From contig DISR01000060.1 in the NCBI GenBank assembly GCA_002421825.1, forward strand, positions 13,964 through 42,220: a stretch of DNA of 28,257 nucleotides, in the 5' to 3' direction. The position numbers were made by a program, and so were the translations under genes. Positions within the stretch are counted from its first letter, which is position 1, and each line of letters starts with the position of its first letter. Of the stretch, positions 14,212 through 21,308 are shown piece after piece. The notes under the pieces were generated by a model. It was given only the letters and a program-made list of their open reading frames with translations. It had not been told where the DNA came from and did not search any database. Source of the stretch: Thiobacillus sp. UBA6205 (lineage in GTDB: Bacteria; Pseudomonadota; Gammaproteobacteria; Burkholderiales; Thiobacillaceae).

Positions 14212-14994
14212 ATGGATCAACTGGTTATTGCAGGCAAACCCTATTCTTCGCGCTTGCTGGTCGGCACCGGCAAGTACAAGGATTTCGACGAAACCCGGCG
14301 TGCCGTGGAGGCCAGCGGCGCGGAAATCGTCACGGTGGCCATCCGCCGCACCAACATCGGCCAGGATGCCAACCAGCCTTCGCTGCTGGACGCCCTGCCG
14401 CCGTCCAAATACACCTATCTGCCCAACACCGCCGGCTGCTATACCGCGGACGAGGCCATTCGTACATTGAGGCTGGCGCGCGAACTGCTGGACGGACACA
14501 GCCTGGTGAAGCTGGAAGTGCTGGGCGACCCGCAAAGCCTGTACCCCAACGTGGTGGAAACCATCAAGGCGGCGGAAGTGCTGGTCAAGGACGGCTTCCA
14601 GGTCATGGTCTACACTTCCGACGATCCCATCATCGCCAGGCAACTGGAGGACATCGGCTGCGTCGCCGTCATGCCGCTGGCCTCGCTGATCGGCTCCGGC
14701 ATGGGCATCCTCAATCCCTGGAACCTGCAGATCATCATCGACCGCGTCAAGGTGCCGGTGGTGGTCGATGCCGGCGTGGGCACGGCCTCGGACGCCGCCA
14801 TCGCCATGGAACTCGGCTGTGACGCAGTGTTGATGAACACCGCCATCGCCGGCGCGCAAAACCCGGTGCTCATGGCGCAGGCCATGAAGAAGGCCGTGGA
14901 AGCCGGGCGCGAAGCCTGTCTCGCCGGACGCATGCCGAAAAAAATCTACACTGCCAGCCCCAGCAGCCCCGCTTCCGGCCTGATCGGCACCTGA
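14212..14994 (+). CDS. thiG: Thiazole synthase ThiG
   Basis: ThiG condenses 1-deoxy-D-xylulose 5-phosphate, dehydroglycine and ThiS-thiocarboxylate into the thiazole phosphate of thiamine. The 260-residue TIM barrel has LLVGTGKYKDF, IRRTNIGQD, the Schiff-base lysine K100 in LVKLEVLGD, MPLASLIGSGMGI, VVVDAGVGTASDAA and VLMNTAIAGAQNP. Length is normal. The thiS-thiG gap contains a pyrimidine-rich repeat (CCCTTCCCCCTT twice) and no strong Shine-Dalgarno. trmB starts three bases after the stop, giving the thiS-thiG-trmB order common in betaproteobacteria. Confidence 0.97.
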   Translation: MDQLVIAGKPYSSRLLVGTGKYKDFDETRRAVEASGAEIVTVAIRRTNIGQDANQPSLLDALPPSKYTYLPNTAGCYTADEAIRTLRLARELLDGHSLVKLEVLGDPQSLYPNVVETIKAAEVLVKDGFQVMVYTSDDPIIARQLEDIGCVAVMPLASLIGSGMGILNPWNLQIIIDRVKVPVVVDAGVGTASDAAIAMELGCDAVLMNTAIAGAQNPVLMAQAMKKAVEAGREACLAGRMPKKIYTASPSSPASGLIGT

Positions 14995-14996
14995 TC

Positions 14997-15698
14997 TTGG
15001 AAACACCCGAGCAGGACGCGCCCCAGCGTCGCATCCGCAGCTATGTCCTGCGCCAGGGGCGCATGTCCGAGGCCCAGCGCCGCGCCTATGAAGACGCCTT
15101 GGCGCACTGGGGCATCGCCTATGCGCCCGCGCCGCTCGATCTTGCTGCCGTGTTTGGGCGCAACGCGCCGACCATTCTTGAAATCGGTTTCGGCATGGGG
15201 CGGACCACCGCGGAGATCGCCGAGGCACACCCGCAGAACAACTACCTGGGCGTGGAAGTGCATACGCCGGGCGTGGGCAGCCTGCTCAAGGAAATCCAGA
15301 CGCGCGGGCTGTCCAATGTGCGCCTCATCCAGCACGATGCGGTGGAAGTCCTCACTCACATGCTGGCCGACGGCTCGCTTGCCGGCATCCACGTCTACTT
15401 TCCCGACCCCTGGCCCAAGAAGCGCCACCACAAGCGGCGCCTGATCCAGCCCGGGCTTGTCGCCTTGCTGACGCAGAAGCTGGCGCCCGGGGCTTACCTG
15501 CATTGCGCCACCGATTGGGAGGAATATGCCCAGCAGATGCTGGAAGTGCTCTCCGCAGAACCCGGGCTGAAGAACACCGCAGCCGGCTTTGCGCCGCGCC
15601 CGCAATGGCGCCCCATCACCAAGTTCGAGCAGCGCGGCCTGAACCTCGGGCACGGGGTATGGGACCTGCTGTTCGTAAAACCCTTGCCAGCCCAATAA
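14997..15698 (+). CDS. trmB: tRNA (guanine-N7-)-methyltransferase
   Basis: TrmB makes m7G46 in the tRNA variable loop using SAM. The 233-residue frame begins at TTG 14997, two bases after the thiG stop. The first ATG downstream (15063) would cut off the conserved RRIRSYVLRQGRM region, so the TTG start is favoured. Motifs are LEIGFGMGRTT (SAM loop), YLGVEVHTPGVG, NVRLIQHDAVEVL, VYFPDPWPKKRHHKRR (the TrmB signature) and TKFEQRG near the end. It is probably translationally coupled to thiG. A palindromic repeat lies between it and convergent greB. Confidence 0.96.
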   Translation: METPEQDAPQRRIRSYVLRQGRMSEAQRRAYEDALAHWGIAYAPAPLDLAAVFGRNAPTILEIGFGMGRTTAEIAEAHPQNNYLGVEVHTPGVGSLLKEIQTRGLSNVRLIQHDAVEVLTHMLADGSLAGIHVYFPDPWPKKRHHKRRLIQPGLVALLTQKLAPGAYLHCATDWEEYAQQMLEVLSAEPGLKNTAAGFAPRPQWRPITKFEQRGLNLGHGVWDLLFVKPLPAQ

Positions 15699-15746
15699 CT
15701 GGAATTAAGCCATACGGCCCAAGGGCAAAGACCAAAAACCGAATTA

Positions 15747-15815
15747 ACCGCGGAGTGCGCGGAGTTCGCAAAGAAATTCAAGAAACCACTCCGCGTCCTC
15801 TGCGCACTCCGCGGT
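15747..15815. repeat. Intergenic palindromic repeat, copy D (between convergent genes)
   Basis: A 69-bp palindrome has a perfect 14-bp terminal inverted repeat (ACCGCGGAGTGCGC at 15747-15760, complement at 15802-15815). Read from the right, the arm shows 9-nt units GCGGAGTGC, GCAGAGGAC, GCGGAGTGG. It lies between the 3' ends of trmB and greB, where it could act as a shared hairpin, though no T-run follows on either strand. Confidence 0.85.
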
Positions 15816-15860
15816 AAATTGCTTTTCCGGTTTTGTGACAGCCTTTTTGATTGAGGCTAT

Positions 15861-16421
15861 CTAATCGATCGCGCTGTAGCGCACTTCCAGGATTTCCAGT
15901 TCGCGCTTGCCGGCCGGCGTCATCAGCATGACCGTATCGCCTTCGCGCGCCCTCATCAAGGTGCGCGCCATGGGCGACACCCAGGAAATGCGGTTCTTCG
16001 ACGGCTCGGCCTCGTCGATGCCGACGATGCTGTAAGTCGCTTCCGCGCCCAGATCATCCTGCACCCTCACCGTGGCGCCGAAAAACACCTGGTCGGTTTC
16101 TTCGCGCGCGGCGGGGTCGACCACTTCGGCGTCCTCAAGTTTTTTTCCGAGATAGCGCAGGCGGCGGTCGATTTCCCGCAGCCGCTTCTTGCCATAGATA
16201 TAGTCGCCGTTTTCCGAACGGTCGCCGTTGCTGGCCGCCCAGTGGATGGTTTCCACCAGCCTGGGCCGCTCCTGTTTCCAGAGCAGGTCGAACTCGGCTT
16301 TCAGGCGGGCGTGCCCCGCCGGCGTCATGTAGTTCTTGGCGCCCGCGGGCAGCGCGCTCGCGCCCTCTTCCTCGTCGTCTTCCGGCGCGGCGTCATTTTC
16401 CCTGGTGAAGGCTTTGCTCAT
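15861..16421 (-). CDS. greB: Transcription elongation factor GreB
   Basis: GreB rescues backtracked RNA polymerase by stimulating transcript cleavage. The 186-residue protein has the N-terminal coiled-coil with acidic tip (AASNGDRSENGDYIYGKKRL) and LREIDRRLRYLGKKLEDAEVVD. These GreB-type sequences separate it from GreA. The FKBP-like C-terminal domain ends LEILEVRY. An acidic, flexible insert (NDAAPEDDEEEGAS) precedes PAGAKNYMTPAGHARL, as in betaproteobacterial homologues. ATG 16421 (MSKAFTREND) is chosen over TTG 16445 because it gives the usual N-terminus. It is the last gene of the long minus-strand run. Confidence 0.95.
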   Translation of the reverse strand: MSKAFTRENDAAPEDDEEEGASALPAGAKNYMTPAGHARLKAEFDLLWKQERPRLVETIHWAASNGDRSENGDYIYGKKRLREIDRRLRYLGKKLEDAEVVDPAAREETDQVFFGATVRVQDDLGAEATYSIVGIDEAEPSKNRISWVSPMARTLMRAREGDTVMLMTPAGKRELEILEVRYSAID

Positions 16422-16447
16422 CGCTTGCTCTGGAAACGGGGCCAAGC

Positions 16448-17056
16448 CTATTTGGCGTTTTGCCGCAGAAACTGGTCGATGATGCGCAAGCGCGTCACGC
16501 TGTCGTTCATTTCCAGCAGATCCTGTTTGACCTTGAGCTTGAACGGCAGCAATTCGGACAGCCGGTACCCCACCCAGACTGCATCGTCATAATGCGTTTG
16601 CGCAGGCTCGATCTGATGATCCAGCAGCAGGTGTTTCAGCACCTCGGTGCAGAGCCTGAGTTCGACGGGAATCGCGCAGGGTTTTTCCCTGCTCACTGCC
16701 TCGATTTGCGCTACCAGCAGGCCGTTCGGCTGGACTTCCCAACTGCGCGCAACGTAGCGCTGCAGGCCTTCAACGATGACGTGGAAAATTCCGGGCTGCG
16801 GCATTTCCCATTCGACGATGCGCGCTTCGGTGCCCACCTCGCAGGGCACTGCCGGCTCGCCGACCTCCCCGCCCTCGCGGATGCCGCATATGCCGAATGT
16901 GCTGTTGTCCGCAAGGCAGGTTTTGGCGAGGTCGAGGTAGCGCTGCTCGAAAATCTTCAACGGCATGCGGCCGCCGGGAAACAACACGGTGGAAAGCGGG
17001 AACAACGGCAGCGTCCGCACCGCCGGCGTAAACAGGTTGCTCAGTTTTTCAAACAT
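16448..17056 (-). CDS. LON peptidase substrate-binding domain protein
   Basis: This 202-residue protein consists of a Lon N-terminal (PUA-like plus helical) domain without ATPase or protease parts. The signature is LPLFPLSTVLFPGGRMPLKIFEQRYLDL, followed by FGICGIREGGE and IEWEMPQPG-like beta strands, with a helical end. Such stand-alone LON-domain proteins are common in proteobacteria and their function is not established. It lies 8 bp after ubiX and 26 bp before greB, so it is probably co-transcribed with both. Confidence 0.9.
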   Translation of the reverse strand: MFEKLSNLFTPAVRTLPLFPLSTVLFPGGRMPLKIFEQRYLDLAKTCLADNSTFGICGIREGGEVGEPAVPCEVGTEARIVEWEMPQPGIFHVIVEGLQRYVARSWEVQPNGLLVAQIEAVSREKPCAIPVELRLCTEVLKHLLLDHQIEPAQTHYDDAVWVGYRLSELLPFKLKVKQDLLEMNDSVTRLRIIDQFLRQNAK

Positions 17057-17064
17057 TCAAATGC

Positions 17065-17676
17065 TTATTGTGCTTCGCCCCAACGAGGAACCAGTTCGTT
17101 TTGCATGCCCAGTTGGTCGAGGATGCGCGCGACGATGAAATCGATCAGGTCTTCGATGCGCTGGGGGTGGTGGTAAAAGCCCGGATTGGCGGCAAGGATA
17201 ACGGCGCCGAGCCGCGAAAGCTTGAGCATGTTCTCCAGATGCAAGGCGGAGAACGGCGTTTCGCGCGGGACCAGGATAAGCTTGCGGCCCTCCTTGATCG
17301 CCACGTCGGCGGCGCGCTCGATGAGGTTGTCGGACAGCCCCTGCGCAATTGCTGCCAGCGTGCCCATGGAACAGGGACAGACCACCATCGACTCGCTGGC
17401 TCCGCTGCCTGAGGCGACGGGCGCGAACCAGTCTTCTCGGCCATATACGCTCAAGCTGCCGGAATGGCCGGGATAACGGTTGCGCAGCCAGGCGTCCAGT
17501 TCCGCAGGACGGGCGGGCAGCGTCAACTGCAACTCCTGCGCCGCGACCACATGCGCCGCCTGCGACACCAGCAGGCGGACATGCGCGCCCTGCGCAAGCA
17601 AACACTCCAGCAGGCGCAAGCCATAAGCGAGTCCGGAAGCCCCGGTGAGCGCGAGGGTGACGGTTCTTTCAGGCAT
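17065..17676 (-). CDS. ubiX: Flavin prenyltransferase UbiX
   Basis: UbiX joins dimethylallyl phosphate to FMN to make prenylated FMN, the cofactor of UbiD decarboxylase in ubiquinone synthesis. The 203-residue protein has TGASGLAYGLRLLE, VVCPCSMGTLAAIAQGLSDN, RKLILVPRETPFSALHLENM and AVILAANPGFYHHPQ, all diagnostic. ATG 17676 gives the family N-terminus (MPERTVTLALTGASG); a further upstream start adds an unsupported extension. Its start overlaps the stop of the Gx gene by 8 bp. ubiD is not in the window. Confidence 0.95.
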   Translation of the reverse strand: MPERTVTLALTGASGLAYGLRLLECLLAQGAHVRLLVSQAAHVVAAQELQLTLPARPAELDAWLRNRYPGHSGSLSVYGREDWFAPVASGSGASESMVVCPCSMGTLAAIAQGLSDNLIERAADVAIKEGRKLILVPRETPFSALHLENMLKLSRLGAVILAANPGFYHHPQRIEDLIDFIVARILDQLGMQNELVPRWGEAQ

Positions 17677-18205
17677 GCGCCGATTGTGCGCCCGGGACGC
17701 CATCCTGTGCAATCAGCCGGGCGACGATCAAGCCGTTCACCGTGCCGAAGACCAGCGCAGCCAGTGCGAACACCGGAATCAGCATGCCGATGTCGGCTGC
17801 CGTGAAAAGCCACAGCTTGGCAAGAACCAGTTGCCCGCCGATGTGCGCAAACGCCATCAGCAGCGAAAACGAGACCGGCCCGAACAGCGCGCGCGGCAGG
17901 GAGCGCACCAGAAAAAGCACGCCCATGACGGCCGTCGCGCCGCACACGGCCAGCCAGAAACCGGGGGTGAGGAAGCTTCCGAGCATCAGGCTGGCCGCCA
18001 GCAAGCGCATGGCCATGACCCACGCTGCGACGGAGAACCCGTAGCGCAGCAAGACCAGCAGGATCACGATGTTGGCAAGCCCCGGCTTGATGCCCGGGAG
18101 CGGGCTGGGCAAGGCGGCCTCGGCCACGCTCAGCCCCACGGCCAATGCGGCGAGCGCCGCTATGCGACGGTCTTCGGCTGAGATTGCGAGGCGGACTTCG
18201 CGCAT
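17669..18205 (-). CDS. Gx transporter family membrane protein
   Basis: This 178-residue protein has about five hydrophobic segments and the family N-terminus ALAALAVGLSVAEAALPSPL followed by PGIKPGLANIVILLVLLRYG. It belongs to the Gx transporter group (Pfam Hpre_diP_synt_I), historically annotated as heptaprenyl diphosphate synthase component I, but it looks like an ECF-type substrate-binding membrane subunit. The substrate is unknown. It starts 4 bp after the NusG-II protein, the usual partner of this family, and its stop overlaps the ubiX start. Confidence 0.9.
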   Translation of the reverse strand: MREVRLAISAEDRRIAALAALAVGLSVAEAALPSPLPGIKPGLANIVILLVLLRYGFSVAAWVMAMRLLAASLMLGSFLTPGFWLAVCGATAVMGVLFLVRSLPRALFGPVSFSLLMAFAHIGGQLVLAKLWLFTAADIGMLIPVFALAALVFGTVNGLIVARLIAQDGVPGAQSAHA

Positions 18206-18209
18206 GGCA

Positions 18210-18590
18210 TCAATACGCTGTCGAGTCGAAGGCTTTTTCGGCTCCGCCTATCTCGAGGCTCACCTGGTTAGCCAGGCACAGTGCCGCTTCACCGGCACGC
18301 TCAACCCAGCCCTGTTTCACGCATATCTGCCTGGGCCCGGGATCGGCGGCAACGCGGGCGCGCCCATGACGCACTTCGATGCGGCTTACGCCAAGCGTGC
18401 CGCGCACGGAAAAGTCCGCATCCCGCCCCAGCGCGGCACGCACCATCACCTTGCCTTGCGCCCGGACCAGCACGGTGCTCCCTGCGGGCCGTGTCCAGGC
18501 ATGATGGAAAGAACCGGCAGTGACCACGCCGGCAAGCGCCAGCACGAACAAGTCCCCGGGGCGCAGCAAGCGCCGTTCAAGCAAGCTCAC
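18210..18590 (-). CDS. NusG domain II-containing protein
   Basis: This 126-residue protein starts at GTG 18590, overlapping the rapZ end by 14 bp. It has one N-terminal membrane segment (LRPGDLFVLALAGVVTAG) followed by a small beta-domain (NusG domain II, DUF1312): GSTVLVRAQGKVMV, RIEVRHGRARVAADPGPRQ, ICVKQGWVERAGEAALCLAN and VSLEIGG. It should be anchored in the inner membrane with the domain outside. It is not the transcription factor NusG. Such proteins are typically encoded beside Gx transporter genes, as here. Two Cys (in QICVKQG and ALCLANQ) are characteristic. Confidence 0.88.
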   Translation of the reverse strand: MSLLERRLLRPGDLFVLALAGVVTAGSFHHAWTRPAGSTVLVRAQGKVMVRAALGRDADFSVRGTLGVSRIEVRHGRARVAADPGPRQICVKQGWVERAGEAALCLANQVSLEIGGAEKAFDSTAY

Positions 18591-19413
18591 GATGCCGCAC
18601 CAGCACCTGCTCGGCGCCGGTGAAAGAGCGGCCCAGCGATTCGACAAAATATACCGAGCGATGCCGCCCGCCGGTACAGCCTATCGCCACGGTCAGATAG
18701 GCGCGATTGTCGCGGATGAAACAGGGCAGCCAGCTTTCCACAAAACCGCGGATGTCCGACAGCATTTTCATGGCCTCCGGGCTGGCCTCGATGTAGGCGC
18801 GCACGGCCTCGTCCCTGCCGGTGAGCGGGCGCAATTCCGGGACGTAGTGCGGATTGGGCAGGCAGCGCACGTCGAACACGATATCGGCATCCAGCGGAAT
18901 GCCATGCTTGTAGCCGAAGGACTGGAACAGCAGGGTAATGCGCGACCGGTCCTGGGTGATCAGGTCCTTGATCCACAGACACAGCGCGCTCGGCGCAAGA
19001 TCGCTGGTGTCGATGCGATGCGCATGGCGCATCACTTCGACCAGCTTTTCACGTTCAAGGTCGATGGCCTCGGAGAGCGAGACGCTGTCCGAAGTCAGCG
19101 GATGCTTGCGGCGCGTCTCGGAAAAGCGCTTTACCAGCGTCGGCGTCTTGGCCTCCAGGAAAATCACCCGCACATCGAAGCCCGCCTTCTTGAGCCTGTC
19201 CATCAGTCCGGGAAAGCTGCTGAAATCCTCACCGCCGCGCGCATCGACGGCAATGCCGATCCTTCTCTGCCCGGCGCGGGACAAATGCATCACGACCTGT
19301 TCGACCAGCGACAGCGGCAGGTTGTCCATGCAGTAATAGCCGGCGTCCTCAAGCACGGCAGTTGCAATGCTCTTCCCCGAACCGGACAGGCCCGATACCA
19401 GCACCAGCTGCAT
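18577..19413 (-). CDS. rapZ: RNase adapter protein RapZ
   Basis: RapZ is a GTPase-like, RNA-binding adaptor. In enterobacteria it directs RNase E to the sRNA GlmZ and so controls glucosamine-6-phosphate synthase and envelope precursor supply. The 278-residue protein has the Walker A motif GLSGSGKSIA, VIFLEAKTPTLVKRFSETRR, FDVRCLPNPHYVPELRPLTG and the C-terminal VAIGCTGGRHRSVY. ATG overlaps the hprK stop (TGATG). Whether a GlmZ-like sRNA exists in this organism is not visible here. Confidence 0.96.
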   Translation of the reverse strand: MQLVLVSGLSGSGKSIATAVLEDAGYYCMDNLPLSLVEQVVMHLSRAGQRRIGIAVDARGGEDFSSFPGLMDRLKKAGFDVRVIFLEAKTPTLVKRFSETRRKHPLTSDSVSLSEAIDLEREKLVEVMRHAHRIDTSDLAPSALCLWIKDLITQDRSRITLLFQSFGYKHGIPLDADIVFDVRCLPNPHYVPELRPLTGRDEAVRAYIEASPEAMKMLSDIRGFVESWLPCFIRDNRAYLTVAIGCTGGRHRSVYFVESLGRSFTGAEQVLVRHRELA

Positions 19414-20360
19414 CAGGATTCCTCCCGCATGAAAGCTTCCTGACGCGCCATGAGTTCGGCAACGGGATCGATGCCGCGGCTCTTGAGAATATGGTTGCGC
19501 ACGGCGACCTCCACCAGCACGGCCAGGTTACGGCCAGCCGCTACCGGAATTCTCACGGTCAGCACGCCAACGTCGAGAATGACCGAATTCGAAGCCTCCA
19601 TGTCCAGCCGGTTCAGCGGTTCGGCGCCCTTTCCCGGCTTTACAAGCTGGACGATGAATTTGAGGTTCTTTTTCAGCTTCACCGAGGTTTCGCCGAACAG
19701 CGAGCGGATATCGAGTATCCCGAGACCGCGCACTTCCAGAAAATCGCGCAGCATGGGCGGGCAGCTGCCTTCCAGCGTGTCCGGAGCGACATGTCTCAGT
19801 TCGACTGCATCGTCCGCTATAAGGCGATGTCCGCGGGTGATCAGCTCCAGCGCCAGCTCGCTCTTGCCCACCGCCGCATCGCCCTGGATCAGTACGCCCA
19901 CGCCGGTCACTTCCATGAAAACGCCATGCACCACCGTGGTTTCAGCCAGGCTCTGCATCAGGTAATGGCTCAAGTGCGAAACCACCGAAGGGCTGGGATG
20001 GGAAGAGACGAACAGCGGCGTGTCCGTCTTGCTCGCGGTTTCCTCGAGCACCGCCGGTGGCTGTTCGCCCTCGGCCAACACCACTGCGGCAAGCTCCTCG
20101 GAAAATAGATGGTGCAGCGCCTCTTCCAGCGCATCGGGGCTCAATTTGCGCAGGTAATCCATTTCCGCGCTACCAAGCACCTGCACGCGATTGGGGTGCA
20201 CCAGATTCAAATGGCCGATCGGCGCGAGATCGGCCTTGTGCAGGGCCTCCGAGGTCAGCGACCGCCTGCCGCCATCCTGGCCGGTAAGCCAGACCAGGTC
20301 CAGCGCATCGACATTGTCACGGAACAGCTTGTCGACCGTGACAATACTCAGTGAGTCCAT
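19413..20360 (-). CDS. hprK: HPr kinase/phosphorylase
   Basis: HprK phosphorylates and dephosphorylates Ser46 of the PTS carrier HPr. The 315-residue protein has an N-terminal MurF-like domain (about 1-130), then the P-loop GDAAVGKSELALEL, ADDAVELRHV, the HprK signature LEVRGLGILDIRSLFGE and the C-terminal SRGIDPVAELMARQEAFM. In proteobacteria it acts in a regulatory PTS-Ntr chain rather than carbon catabolite control. Its start overlaps ptsN by 13 bp and its stop overlaps rapZ by one base. HPr and enzyme I genes are not in the window. Confidence 0.96.
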   Translation of the reverse strand: MDSLSIVTVDKLFRDNVDALDLVWLTGQDGGRRSLTSEALHKADLAPIGHLNLVHPNRVQVLGSAEMDYLRKLSPDALEEALHHLFSEELAAVVLAEGEQPPAVLEETASKTDTPLFVSSHPSPSVVSHLSHYLMQSLAETTVVHGVFMEVTGVGVLIQGDAAVGKSELALELITRGHRLIADDAVELRHVAPDTLEGSCPPMLRDFLEVRGLGILDIRSLFGETSVKLKKNLKFIVQLVKPGKGAEPLNRLDMEASNSVILDVGVLTVRIPVAAGRNLAVLVEVAVRNHILKSRGIDPVAELMARQEAFMREES

Positions 20361-20800
20361 GTGGCCAGGAGCTTGTGCAAGTCGGCCGTTTCAGCCGCGA
20401 GAAGGCGTTCCCGCATGCCGGCGTCACCCAGCATTTGTGCAAGCTCGCCCAGTATTTGAAGATGCATTTCGTTCGCATCCTGCGGCACCAGCAGAATGAA
20501 GCACAGATTGATGGGCAGACCGTCCGGGGAGTCGAATTCCAGGGGCGGCTTGATGCGATAGAACGCGCCGGCCGCCTGCTTCAGGCTCTTGATGCGTCCG
20601 TGCGGAATCGCCACGCCATAGCCCAGCGCCGTCGAGCCCAGGCGTTCGCGCTCGAACAGGTTGTCGAACACTTCCTGGCGCCTGAGGCCGTAGAGGGACT
20701 CGAACAAATCCGCGGCATGCTCGAACAGCTTCTTCTTGCTGGAAAACGGCTGGTCGGCGACGATGCCGCCATCGCCAAGCAGTGGCGCGATCAGGTTCAT
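20348..20800 (-). CDS. ptsN: PTS IIA-like nitrogen regulatory protein PtsN (EIIA-Ntr)
   Basis: This 150-residue EIIA of the fructose/mannitol type carries the phosphorylatable histidine H67 in GYGVAIPHGRIKSLKQ. Further blocks are FERERLGSTALG and LPINLCFILLVPQDANEMHLQILGELAQML. In proteobacteria it regulates potassium uptake, envelope stress and other targets by its phosphorylation state and does not transport sugar. It lies downstream of hpf with a 36-bp gap and upstream of hprK with a 13-bp overlap. Confidence 0.96.
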   Translation of the reverse strand: MNLIAPLLGDGGIVADQPFSSKKKLFEHAADLFESLYGLRRQEVFDNLFERERLGSTALGYGVAIPHGRIKSLKQAAGAFYRIKPPLEFDSPDGLPINLCFILLVPQDANEMHLQILGELAQMLGDAGMRERLLAAETADLHKLLATWTH

Positions 20801-20836
20801 AAAGTACCCTGGGCCGGCTGCCCGGCCCGGTATGTG

Positions 20837-21163
20837 TTACACGCCCGACACCTGGCGCTTTGCCGCACCTTCTGGATGGTGGTCGGTATTCTTTTCCTTG
20901 TGCTTGACGATCTGGCGGTCAAGCTTGTCCGCCATCATGTCGATGGCTGCATACATGTTGCCGTCTTCGGCATGCGCGTGGAAGTCACGGCCGCTCACAT
21001 GCAGGCTGACCTCCACCTTGTGCACCAGCTTTTCCACCTGCATGATGACTTTCGCATCGATGACCTGGTCGAAATGGCGCTTCACGCGATCAAGCTTCTC
21101 GGCGACATAATCGCGGATGGCCGGTGTGACTTCGAGATGATGGCCGGAAATATTGAGATTCAT
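20837..21163 (-). CDS. hpf: Ribosome hibernation promoting factor (short HPF)
   Basis: This 108-residue protein binds the 30S subunit and drives 100S dimer formation or ribosome silencing in stationary phase. Its sequence MNLNISGHHLEVTPAIRDYV, KLDRVKRHFDQVIDAKVIM and DGNMYAAIDMMADKLDRQI is typical of HPF/YfiA. The length is the short form, without the C-terminal dimerisation domain. ATG 21163 has an AGGAGA ribosome site 5 bases upstream; an extended upstream frame to 21214 runs into the terminator and is rejected. Confidence 0.96.
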   Translation of the reverse strand: MNLNISGHHLEVTPAIRDYVAEKLDRVKRHFDQVIDAKVIMQVEKLVHKVEVSLHVSGRDFHAHAEDGNMYAAIDMMADKLDRQIVKHKEKNTDHHPEGAAKRQVSGV

Positions 21164-21184
21164 GGTGTCTCCTGAAAAAACCGT

Positions 21185-21207
21185 AAAAAACGCCCTCGCG
21201 GAGGGCG
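21185..21207 (-). terminator. Intrinsic terminator between rpoN and hpf
   Basis: A 7-bp stem (CGCCCTC at 21191-21197 with GAGGGCG at 21201-21207), loop GCG, is followed on the minus strand by six T (21190-21185). It lies 101 bp past the rpoN stop and 21 bp before the hpf start. It would end or attenuate rpoN transcription just ahead of hpf. Confidence 0.8.
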
Positions 21208-21308
21208 AGAACAATTAATTGAACATGGAAACCGCGAGGAAACCCACGTTTGCAAACTAGGTGAATTTTGCCGTATTTTCAAGCGTCTGGCGAGGGGGAG
21301 CCCCGGTC

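Noticed and set aside
18210..18590. Transcription antitermination factor NusG
   Set aside because: Only the domain II fold is present, with a membrane anchor and no NGN domain.
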